From a virus: DNA of 41,003 nt. Below, piece after piece: positions 8,223 through 17,900 of the stretch. The first letter of the stretch is position 1. Each line of letters begins with the position of its first letter. Position numbers and translations under genes: made by a program. The DNA is taken from positions 1-41,003 of IMG/VR virus record IMGVR_UViG_3300049841_000119. One strand, 5' to 3'. Under the pieces are notes generated by a model that was not told the origin of the DNA, did not search any database, and was given only the letters and a program-made list of their open reading frames with translations.

Positions 8223-9233
8223 CTACGAGACCAGCTTGACGCCGAACTCGGCTCCGTTCACATCGGAGATGGTCCATGCCGACGATGTCAGCGGATTGAC
8301 CTCAGTGATTTCCGGGTAGAAGGCATAGCTGGTGCCGATGGATACCGTCGCTCCGTCCACATCGCTGGCCGGGGTCCCGTTCCCGTACACCGGGGCGATG
8401 CTCCTGCTACCCGCGTCATCCTTGCGAGCCACCAGCACCACCTTGACTGCCTTCACCGTCCCCGTCGTCGGGGTGACATTTTGGAAGGCGTAGGTGTCCT
8501 TCTCGCCGGCAGTTGTCTCAGAGACGTAGTCCGTGTCGGAGTTGTGGGCCGCCTCGTCGACGCACTGGTAGTTGCTGCCAGCCGACGGACTCCACTGGGT
8601 CGTTCCCCCGGCCCCCGAAGGGAGAACAGACTGAACGCGAACATCGCCAAGGAAATTGGCATCCTCGATATACAAGTCATCGTAATATTGATAGGCGTTA
8701 TCAGAGCCATTGTACATGTATAGACGAGTGATATTTGTAGAAGTCTGCCCCTTTGTGTTATAACCCGAGACATTGATCTCGGTCGTGCCATTAATGCGAA
8801 GCTCGACAGTCCCCGAGGAGGCATCAACCTTGACCTTGGCTTCAAGGTAATACCACACATCATTGGTGATAGTGGTGGTGGTCACGGCCCCAGCGATAGC
8901 CGTGCCATTGACATAGGCTTGGATGCGATACGAACCGTCAAACCTGAAACTGACCTGTTCTCCCACATCGTCATAGAAAGCAATCGGTTTCGAAGTCGTG
9001 GCTGTGTACGCATTACGTTTGAATGCAAACCCAGCGATCAGGGTTGTTTTTGGAGATTGGGCAAATGGAAGCCACAGGTGCATGTAGCTGACCTGCATGC
9101 ACCCGCCACCGAAGCGAGCACCCGTTCCTGTTATGGCAACGCTTCCCGGTTGCTGCCATGTGTATCCCGGCCAAGCCAAACCAAACGAGGCGGTCGCGTA
9201 GTAGTCGAACCCATCACAAGCCAAGAGGGCCAT
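8223..9233 (-). CDS. Lectin-like tail adhesin, copy B
   Basis: The 336-residue protein has a beta-sandwich look: an N-terminal jelly-roll/LamG-like half (WYYLEAKVKVDASSGTVELR, a typical ConA-like strand pair) and a C-terminal half with FLGDVRVQSVLPSGAGGTTQ, SAGSNYQCVDE and KDTYAFQNV. The gene at 9236-10285 is a clear paralogue with the same motif order. Such proteins are common phage tail or fibre proteins and probably bind host glycans. The ATG at 9233 follows the stop of the paralogue (TAGCCATGG); an in-frame extension to 9323 would run into that gene. Base composition from about 8640 to 9200 is clearly more A/T-rich than the neighbours, suggesting recent acquisition or recombination of the binding half. 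Confidence 0.7.
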   Translation of the reverse strand: MALLACDGFDYYATASFGLAWPGYTWQQPGSVAITGTGARFGGGCMQVSYMHLWLPFAQSPKTTLIAGFAFKRNAYTATTSKPIAFYDDVGEQVSFRFDGSYRIQAYVNGTAIAGAVTTTTITNDVWYYLEAKVKVDASSGTVELRINGTTEINVSGYNTKGQTSTNITRLYMYNGSDNAYQYYDDLYIEDANFLGDVRVQSVLPSGAGGTTQWSPSAGSNYQCVDEAAHNSDTDYVSETTAGEKDTYAFQNVTPTTGTVKAVKVVLVARKDDAGSRSIAPVYGNGTPASDVDGATVSIGTSYAFYPEITEVNPLTSSAWTISDVNGAEFGVKLVS

Positions 9234-9235
9234 GG

Positions 9236-10285
9236 CTACACCTTCACGGCGCTGACGGTGAACACGCCCTGACCGGGGATCTCGTAGCCGAACTCGAGGC
9301 CGTTGATGTCGGACTCGGACCACGCAGACCCGGTGACCGGGTTAGTGTTGAAGATCTCGTAGTAGTTCTGGTAGCCGTCCGCCACGGCCACCATCGTCCC
9401 CGTGGCATGTCCGCCCACGAAGAGCTTGGGCCTGATGCGACGGAAGCCGGCGTCGTCCTTCTTGACCCGCAGGAGGGTCTGGACACCCTTGATCGAGCCC
9501 GTCGCCCCGAGGTTGGCCATGGCGAAGCTGTCGAGGGCCCCGACGAGGGACGAAGAGTTGTAGTCGCTGTCGCTCGGCGGTGACTCGTCGACCGTCTGGT
9601 AGTTGCTCCCGGCCGACGGGGTGAAGATTGCGCTCCCGCCTGCCCCCGAGGGGGCGAGGTACTCGACCCGGCAGTCGCCGAGGAAGGCATTGCCCGCGTT
9701 CGAGTCGAGGACATAGATGTCGTCGTAGTCGTACATGCCCGTCTGGGTCCCACCTACCCAGCCGCTCAGGCCGAGACTGTCGGCGTAGGCATTGGAGGTG
9801 CCGCCCCTCGTGTTGACGTTGGTGAGGTTGAGCCACTCGACCCCGTCGACGTTCACGATCACCGAACCGGTGGTGTTGTGGAAGGTCATCTTGACCTCGA
9901 GGTAGCGCCAGATCCCGCTGCTACCCCATGTCAGGGTGGAGGTCCCCAGCACCGTCCCGGTCTGGGCGCTCCGGGCCCTGATCTTGCCGTCGATCATCGT
10001 GAGGGAGGCTTGGAAGGTACTCCCGTCCATGAACCCCATGAGGGGATAGCCGTCGTTGGCGGAGATATTGGAGGGTTTCACGGCCATCCCCGCCCAGAGG
10101 GTGGTGTAGTTGCCGGGCAGGGCCTTGCGAACGCACCGCAGGCCACCGTTGGGTGAGCTGCTCAGGGCCGAGCCACCATAGCGACCGGTCACCAGTGTCA
10201 TTGGATAGCCGGAAACCAGATAGTCCGTCCACTTCTGGAGAGGATCGGTGTAGTGGTCGCACGAGTCCATGAAGATGACGGCCAT
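9236..10285 (-). CDS. Lectin-like tail adhesin, copy A
   Basis: The 349-residue paralogue of the next gene downstream. The N-terminal half (MAVIFMDSCDHYTDPLQKW, then GIWRYLEVKMTFHNTTGSVI) has the strand pattern of a ConA/LamG-like sandwich. The C-terminal half carries FLGDCRVEYLAPSGAGGSAI, SAGSNYQTVDE and a V(K)KDDAG segment shared with copy B. The ATG at 10285 has an AGGAGG site 7 nt upstream; a long in-frame extension to 11305 overlaps the hub gene and is spurious. It lies between hub copy A and adhesin copy B, so it is probably part of the receptor-binding apparatus. No enzyme motif is seen. Unlike copy B, its base composition matches the surrounding genes. Confidence 0.7.
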   Translation of the reverse strand: MAVIFMDSCDHYTDPLQKWTDYLVSGYPMTLVTGRYGGSALSSSPNGGLRCVRKALPGNYTTLWAGMAVKPSNISANDGYPLMGFMDGSTFQASLTMIDGKIRARSAQTGTVLGTSTLTWGSSGIWRYLEVKMTFHNTTGSVIVNVDGVEWLNLTNVNTRGGTSNAYADSLGLSGWVGGTQTGMYDYDDIYVLDSNAGNAFLGDCRVEYLAPSGAGGSAIFTPSAGSNYQTVDESPPSDSDYNSSSLVGALDSFAMANLGATGSIKGVQTLLRVKKDDAGFRRIRPKLFVGGHATGTMVAVADGYQNYYEIFNTNPVTGSAWSESDINGLEFGYEIPGQGVFTVSAVKV

Positions 10286-10296
10286 ATCCCCCTCCT

Positions 10297-11919
10297 CTAG
10301 TCGGTCAGGTTGTGCCAGACGTGGTATTCGACATACGGGCGCTTGGTGATTGAAGCTTCCGTCTTGAAGATGCCCTTGTCGGGATCGATCTCGAGGAAGC
10401 CGATGACTCCCGACGCTTGGGGGTCGGGAACGCTCGTGCGCCGCAGGCCCTCGACCACCACCGTCAGGCTGTTCCTGATGTAGGCGTAGGAGCACTGCCA
10501 GCGGCTGCCGGATAGTGGCTGGGGGTACTCCTTGACCAGCACCATCGGGGAAGCCTCGACATAGGTGTATGCCTTGGTCGGGTCCGACATGTCGATGACA
10601 TTGAAATTGGGCTGCACCAGACCCCGGGTGGCGGGACGCTTGAGGGCGAGCAGGAGACCCCACGGGTCCTGCGTGTCGTAGCTGCAGGTCACCCGGTACT
10701 CGACCACATTCGGCGTCGGGAAGCTCATGTCGATGGCCCTGATGGGCAGGTTGACATGGTCCTGAGACTGCAGACCCGTGGTCGGGTCGTAGACCATGAA
10801 GACATGGGCGTCGGAGAAGATGGGCACGATCATCCCCGGGTAGAGGCCCGGGCGGTAGATGGTGAACTCGGCCCGCATGGCCGGGATGCCCTCCTGCGTG
10901 AGGACCTTGTTGGCCCGGGCATTGATCATCCCCAGCATCCAGTCGGAGCCCATGACCTCGCTCCACTGGAAGCGGCCGAACAGGTTCACCGAGGGGTTGT
11001 TCGTCTTGTGCGCGTAGTACAGGAACTCCTGCGTCGACTGCGGCGTCGGGTCGAGCTTGCCGGCGAAGACGAGGACATCGTTCTTGAGGCGGCTGACATC
11101 GGTCGTGATCGACAGGGACCGGCAAGGCGTCACCCCCACGCCGTCCCCGACCGGGAAACCGTAGTCGGTGTCCTGCTCCTTCCAGACGATGTAGCCCTCG
11201 GGGTCGATGTACCAGACTGCCGACCCCGGCTGGCTGCGGACGATGTTGCGTGAGACATCCTCGAAGAAGCCGCGCAGGGTCGTTCCCGGACCCGGTGGCG
11301 TCCATGTCGCCGAGGTGTCCCCGGTGTTGATCATGCTGATCGAGAAGATCTTGCAGTCGCTCGGAGCGAAGGGTGCCTGACCGTACTTGATGGTCGGCCC
11401 CACGAGGTCGATGTCGAAGTCGGCCATCATCGTCTGGATGTAGCTCTTGTCCGTCGTGTTCTGGGGCACGGAGACGACATAGCCCGACACCTTGCCGTCG
11501 TCGCCCACGACCTTCTGGCGCTGGTAGGTCCCCCCGCCGTCGGGATACCAGTTCTCGTGGGTGTGGTTGTACATGACCAGCTTGTCGAAGAGGATGTTCA
11601 GGTCGACCCCGCGCAGGACGATCTTGGGCTCGGGGTCATCGGGGAAGAGGAAGCCCTGCTCGAGCACGAACAGGTAGCCCCACCACATCCTGACCCCGTC
11701 GACGAGCAGCTGGATCTGGTCACGGCCCGGGGAGAAGCGGGGACGGGGATCATGCGGGTGGTGGGTCTTGGGCCAGTGGGGGTACTCCCGAAGGGTGACC
11801 TGACAGGATCCCGGTTGGGCTCCCGCAGCCACCTGAAAGCTGGTCTGGGAGAAGACGGTCACATTCGTGACATCCGTCTCCCCGACATAGATCTGGACGG
11901 TGGAGGTCTCGGGCACCAT
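10297..11919 (-). CDS. Minor tail / tail-hub protein, copy A
   Basis: The 540-residue protein directly follows the tape measure gene, the usual place of distal-tail or hub genes. It shares with the protein at 2553-4238 the block WWGYLFVLEQGFLFPDD plus DLNILFDKLVMYNH (about residues 73-123), TTLRGFFEDVSRNIV, AVWYIDPEGYIVWKEQD and NDVLVFAGK. The GxWYID strand after a helical LR-x-F segment is typical of gp27/Tal-type hub proteins. The C-terminal about 130 residues (from YTYVEASPMV) look like a separate beta domain. The start ATG 11919 sits in a TAGGCCATG junction with the tape-measure stop. Copy A lacks the N-terminal helical extension of copy B. Confidence 0.7.
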   Translation of the reverse strand: MVPETSTVQIYVGETDVTNVTVFSQTSFQVAAGAQPGSCQVTLREYPHWPKTHHPHDPRPRFSPGRDQIQLLVDGVRMWWGYLFVLEQGFLFPDDPEPKIVLRGVDLNILFDKLVMYNHTHENWYPDGGGTYQRQKVVGDDGKVSGYVVSVPQNTTDKSYIQTMMADFDIDLVGPTIKYGQAPFAPSDCKIFSISMINTGDTSATWTPPGPGTTLRGFFEDVSRNIVRSQPGSAVWYIDPEGYIVWKEQDTDYGFPVGDGVGVTPCRSLSITTDVSRLKNDVLVFAGKLDPTPQSTQEFLYYAHKTNNPSVNLFGRFQWSEVMGSDWMLGMINARANKVLTQEGIPAMRAEFTIYRPGLYPGMIVPIFSDAHVFMVYDPTTGLQSQDHVNLPIRAIDMSFPTPNVVEYRVTCSYDTQDPWGLLLALKRPATRGLVQPNFNVIDMSDPTKAYTYVEASPMVLVKEYPQPLSGSRWQCSYAYIRNSLTVVVEGLRRTSVPDPQASGVIGFLEIDPDKGIFKTEASITKRPYVEYHVWHNLTD

Positions 11920-11922
11920 GGC

Positions 11923-14900
11923 CTACACCGCCGGGCTGCGGAGGCCGAACATCTGGCCCTTGCGGGAGAGGGCCTTCTCGACCTCGTGGGCCACCCTGTA
12001 AGCCAGATCGGAGATGTCCTGCTGGTCCTTGACCACCGGACCGTTGATGTTCACGACGACATTGGCCGAGCCGCCATAGGCCGTCTGGGGAGCCATGTCG
12101 GCCATGCGCGGGTTCTTGAGGACCGCGACCGCCTCACCCTTGGCTTCCCCGACAACCATCTTGGTGGGCCCGACGGTCATGCCGACGATGCCTTCGGCGT
12201 TGTACCCGGGCGGGAGGTAGGGGGTCCGTGTCCCCCCGCCGCCGTGAACAGTCACCTGATCGCCGTACTGGCTAGGCCCGGTGCCGGGGGTGTAGACCTT
12301 CTCGCCCTGCCTGTTCGTGCTGACCGTGTAGCCAAGGGACTTGTAGATCGCGTCGACGCCGATTTCGAGACTGCCGGCGAAGTTGCTGATGCCCTGCGAG
12401 GCCGCGCTCAGGGCGGTCTCCCAGTTGCTCCTCGAGGTGTTGAGCATGGCGTCGATGTTGCCGAGGGCCACGCCAAGCTTCGCCTGAGCACCGGCAATGG
12501 CCCTCTGGGCCTCGATGCTGTACAGCTCGGCGTCCCGGGCCTTGGTCATCACATCGATGGCTCTCGAGGCATCTGTGGCGGCCCGCTCGGCGTTGATCTT
12601 CCAGATCTCACCCGAGATGGTGAAGTCGCGGAAGGAGAAGTTGAGCTGCTTCTGGGCCACCCCGGCCTCGGCGATGGCCTGCCGCTGGCGGTAGTAGCGC
12701 TCCTCCCCGGTCTCCCCGGGGGCTTGGAACTGGGCAAGGGCCAGCTGGGTGGTGATGGCCCGCTGCTGGAGCTGCAGGCCGAGCTGCTGGCTCTGGCGGG
12801 AGATCAGCCACTGCTCCCGCTGGAGCTGTCCGAGGCGGGTGGCAGAGACATTGTTCAGGCCGAGGCGGGCCTTCTGCTCCTTGGTCAGGAGGCCCACTGC
12901 GTCGCCGAGGGATCGGTTGGCGAGGCGGATCTGGTTGTCCCAGCTCGCCTGCGAGGCGGCCCGGTTCATCTCCGTCATCTTCAGGGTGAACTTGGCGATG
13001 GCGGCCGAGGCGGCCATGGCCTGAGAGGCGGCCATGGCGAAGTCGGGCAGGGACTGGGGGTTGAACTGGAAGATCTGCTTGGCGGCCTCGACCAAGCCCT
13101 TGCCCGCCACCCCGGCCATGTAGACATTCGAGGCGGTGGTGGAGGCCATGGCCTCGCCCATCGCCCCCGCCGCACCGGGAGTCATGCCCGCCCGGGCGGG
13201 CGTCAGGGGACCGATGCTCGAGATGCCCGCAGGCAGCAGGGGCTGCTGGAGGATGCTCTTCCATGTCTGGATCGGGATCTCGACATTGATCTGGCGCTGC
13301 TGCTGGGCTGCTGTGGCCTGCCACTGGGCCTTGATCTGGCGGACATTCAGGTCAGCCCAGACTTGGGGCTCGGCAACTGTCTTGCCGACGGCCGACTCAA
13401 GCATCGCCTTCTTGTATTCCTCGGTGCTCTTGGCGACCTTGCCGACCTTCTGTCCGGTTTCGTCGAGGTCATCTCCAACAGCCATGATGACGTGCGAAGT
13501 CCGGGCCATGGTCATTCCGAAGACATCGCCAGCCTTGGCGGCGGCCACCACGGCAGCGTCTTCTTCCGCCACGCTTTTGGCATAGCGCCAATGGACGGGG
13601 ACGGAGTCCTTCATCTGCGTGGCGCCCCGACCCGCCGCCTCGGTCAGGTCGTCCATGGCGGCACGGTTGGCCTCCAACCCCTCGGGGCGCAATCCAGCTT
13701 CCGGGTTATAAACCCCTGTCTCCATCGGATTGGTCGGAGGAGACTTGGGGAAGACTGCCCTGAACCACCCCGTCACATCCAAGTCACGCAGGATGTCTCC
13801 CCCCTGCCCGATCAGGTCGAAGACGGGGTTCAGGGGACTCCCGCCTTGCTTCTTGGCCTCGCCAAGAACAGTGTTGCGGTAATCCGAGTTGGCCATGAAA
13901 TCAAAACCGCGCTGGAGGTCTCCGACGAGATCCGTTTGAGCACCCGGGCGATTACCGGCAAAGGTCCCTTGGACATTCTCGGAAAATCCCTTGGTCCCAC
14001 CCATGTAGGTGGCAAACAGGGATGTCCCGAACAGACCCCCCGTTCCGCCGTAGAGGCCGGACGGAGCACCAGCCCCTGCCCCATAGGAGGCACGCACGAG
14101 CTGCTGGGTCTCCTCCATGGCCTTGGCCCCGGCCTTGATCAGGATCGTCGTGGCAAGGCTGGTCCTGACATAGTCATAGGCTTCTTTGGAAAGCCCTGCC
14201 GTTACCGCCGTCTGGGAAATGACTGCCTGTACGTTGCCATGAGCAGCCTGCGTTTGATCAGCAAGTCCGGTGGTGACCTTTGTGGAGGTGGAGTTCCAGC
14301 CCGTAAGGGCATCAATCTGCTTCCCGATGATATCGACAGCAATGCCAACCCCCTTGTTGGCTGCCGACATGGCAACGCCGTAGAGGGAGGTGGCACCGAT
14401 GATCACGCCGAGGTTGCGGACGATGCTTCCCGTCGACGGGAGAAGCTTCTGGTTGGCCTCCTTGAACGCGTCAAAGGCTTTGGTGACTTTGCCCATTTCA
14501 TCCGAGGACCCGGCAATGGCCTTCATCTGGGCCTTGGTCGCCTCTGCCTCCTTGCCACGCTCTCCCATCAGCTTGGCGCTGAGGTTCATGTACTCGTCCA
14601 ACCCGGCCTCGATCGGGATCTCTTCCCCGACCTCCCCAATGGCTGAAGGAGCCGTGAGAACGGTCGTACCCTTGGTGGCAACCTGCAGGGCTCGTTGAGC
14701 CTCACGGGCTTCGTACTGCATGGCGTACTGCCGACGGCGCCCACCGAACTCCATGGAGGCGAGCTGGGCGATGGTGCCACGCGGCGTCCGGCCGCCCATG
14801 ACCTGCTGCCAAGCAGTCATCGTCTGGCCGATGTCGGCAATCGAAGCTCGGGCAGACCGAGCAGCCGTGAGAAGCTGTCGTGTCCGCTCCTTGATCGCAG

Positions 14901-17900
14901 GGTCCTCCTGCAGGGAGACATCCTTGTTCCCCTGAGCCCGCAGGGCGGCGAAGATCTCCTCCTCGTTGAGCCCCCTGTCAGCGATGGCCTTGACGAAGCT
15001 CTCCATGGTCTCGGGGTACTGCAGGCGACCCATGCGGGCAAAGCCCGGAGGAGGGGCTCCAGCGCCAGCAGCTGCTGGCCCAGCAGCGGGGCGCGCAGCC
15101 GCAGCCCCGGCGGCCCCCGCCGCCGTGGCGTTGCGGGTGTTGACCGTGGTGGCCCCCTCGGCGGTCACATTGACCGTCTGGGCCTGAACCGTTTCAGGTG
15201 CGGGCTGCTGGGGGGCGGGCTGCTCCGCAGTGATCGGAGCCGGCTGGTAGCCGGGGCCCACGCCGTAGGCAGGAGGCGCAACCGGAGGTTGCAACTGCAC
15301 GAGTTGCGGCGTCGAGAGGTTGGCAACCAGCCGCTCCTCCGGGGTCCGGGGATGCGACCAGAACGGATCGATCTCGCCGCCCATCGGGTTCGGTCCGATG
15401 GTCGGACCGCCACCCTTCCGATGAGGCACCTGATCCATCAGGCGGTTGGGAATGATGATCCCGTCCTCTGGCGGGGCGAACAGCTCGTTGCGGCGCTTGC
15501 CGATGGTCACGATCCCGCCGCTGGCCTGACGCGGAATCTGGTCCATGACCTTCTTGGGGATCAGGTGAGCGAGGCGGTTGGGGACAAACAGCTCGGGTCC
15601 GATCTCGCCGACGATGTAGAGACCCTCTCCCGATCGGCCACCACCGGCCTTGTGGCTGGAGGCGCCGAAGCGCTCCTCGAGCCACTTGATCATGTTCCGG
15701 TTGGCGACATGGATGTCGGTGGGCCGCTGCCCGACCAGCTTCATGATGTCGAAGGGATCTTCGCCGTAGAGCTTGGCTGCGGCGAACAGCTCGGCGAAGG
15801 CTTCTGCCCCCGGCATCCGGCGCTGGTTTCCGCCGACATACCAAGCCGACAGGTCCAGCGGGCTCGCGAGGGCGTACTTGCTGGGCGGGTTGGCGAGGAT
15901 CCCCTGCTTGTTTCGCTGGATCCACTCCATGCCCTCGATGCCGGCGGAGTGATGGAGCAGGTGGCCGAACTCGTGGGTGGCAATGCCTTCGACCTTGCCG
16001 GCCTCCACGCCCGATCGCCCCTCGCCGCCCATGATCGAGGCGATGTTGCCCATGTAGTCGCCGAAGAGGAGGTTCTCGCGGATGGCTTTCGGGTTGAACC
16101 TGATGTTCCAAGGAGTGGTGTACGCCGCGACCATGCCCTGCCCGGGCAGGGCCTTGATCCACTTGTCGCCCGGCAGCGCCCCCGAGAGCGTGAGAGGCAG
16201 GCGGTACTCGTCGGACAGAGACTCGAGGGTCTCGACGATCGGCTTCTGGTAGCGCTTCAGGATGCGGTTGAAGGTGGGGTCGATGGACACACCGCCGCCA
16301 CCCTGACGGTAGATCTTGGGCGGCAGCTTGCTCTCCCGGGCGCGCCGCAGCCATTCGGGCACCTTGGGCGGCTCCGCGACAGGGACCTCGGGAGCCTTGG
16401 GGGGATCCGGGAGGCCGAGGATGCGACGGGTCAGGGGACCGTAGACGGGGCCGCCCGCGGCCATCTTGAGCTTGGGGCGGAGGGATCCGAAGGGGCTGCT
16501 GGGCTCGACCATCATTGTCGGCCGTGGCTGACCGACCTTCTCGATGAGCCCTTGCCAGCTCATCCTGCCCGCGGGCAGGGACGCGCCCGGTCGGGCTCCG
16601 GCCATCCAGCGTTCGGCGATCGTGCCGAAGTTGTAGCGCTCCTGCGCTTCTTCGGCCTGTCGCCGCAGTCGGGCATCCATGACGCCCGGCACGCCCGCGA
16701 TCCGCGGCCAGAGAGCCTGTCCGTAGCGCTCCGCTTCACGGCCGGGGGTAAAGAGGTAGTCTCGCTTGAGCAACCCGGGGGTGATAAACGGGATCGGAAG
16801 ACCCACGAAATCGCGAGCGACTCGAGCCCGGCCGCCGCGAGCAAGGCCAAGCGTGGGCCGGTACACGCCCTCCCGCGGGTGGATGTAGTGCTCCCACTCG
16901 AAGCCGTACATCTCCGCCATCTGGTCGAGGATGTCGTTCCACAGGCGGGCGTCCAGATTGACGCGGCGGCTGTTGACCACCTTGTAGAGGTCGTCGGGGT
17001 TCATCTTCTTGGCCTCGGCCACGGAGAGCCCGATCCTCGGCAGGAGACTCTTGAACAGGGCCTTCTCGGGAGGGCCGGTGAAGATGAAGTCCTGCCCGTA
17101 CCCGGCCATCTTCTGGTCGCGACGCATGATCGTGGTGTGGTGCGGCGTCACGACCCACGACTCCGCCTGACCCTCGATCAGCATGGAACCGATGTCGCCC
17201 GTGGAGGGCCGCCAGATCTCGTGACCCATGGTGGCCGTCGGATGGTTGTGAACGCCGCGCTTGTCGAGCTGGGAGAGGATGTTGAACGAGACGGGGATGA
17301 TCTGTCCCTTGTCGTTCATCTGGTATTCGTGGCCCATGTTCAGCCCTAGCCGCCCGCCGAGCCACCACGGGATGCCCTCGGTACGCATCGGGTAGACCGA
17401 ATGCGAGTCACCGATCGCCATCCCCTGAAGCTCTTCGCCGTACTTGTTGCCGAAGGTCAGGGCATGCTCGACTTGGGCGTTCCTGATCTGATCGATCATC
17501 GAGGACGACATGGCCGAGACCCGCGGGTCCCAGAGCGGGCCGGAGAAGCCGGAAGGCGTGTAGCGGTGCAGGAGGCGGGCCGGCTTGAAGGTGTTGGCGA
17601 AAGCTCCCTCGCCAGCGTGGACGAAGCCACCGCGAGCACGCTTCTGCCCCTGCTGCTGCATGGACTGGTAGGCCATGATCGCCATGAAGGGGTCGTTGGC
17701 CCAGTCCGCGGCGGTCTGGAAGACCTGCGAGGCGAAGCTGCCACCGGGGTGGACGAGGCCGTGGGTCTGGCCAGCGACGGCGACGCCGCCCGCGGCACGA
17801 TGGCCGAGGTATCTCCACAGGGCTTCCCAGTTGCGGGGAACTTCGAGTTCGCCGCCGCCACCGGCATACCATGCAATGGCCTGCGTTCCCCGGACCTGCT

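Noticed and set aside
9236-11305. Upstream extension of adhesin copy A
   Set aside because: It would overlap more than 1 kb of the hub gene in another frame; ATG 10285 has AGGAGG upstream.
11557-14646. Long plus-strand open frame of 1029 codons, opposite the tape measure gene
   Set aside because: Antisense shadow of a gene with clear protein features; low-complexity Gly/Leu/Asp/His composition and no recognisable domain.
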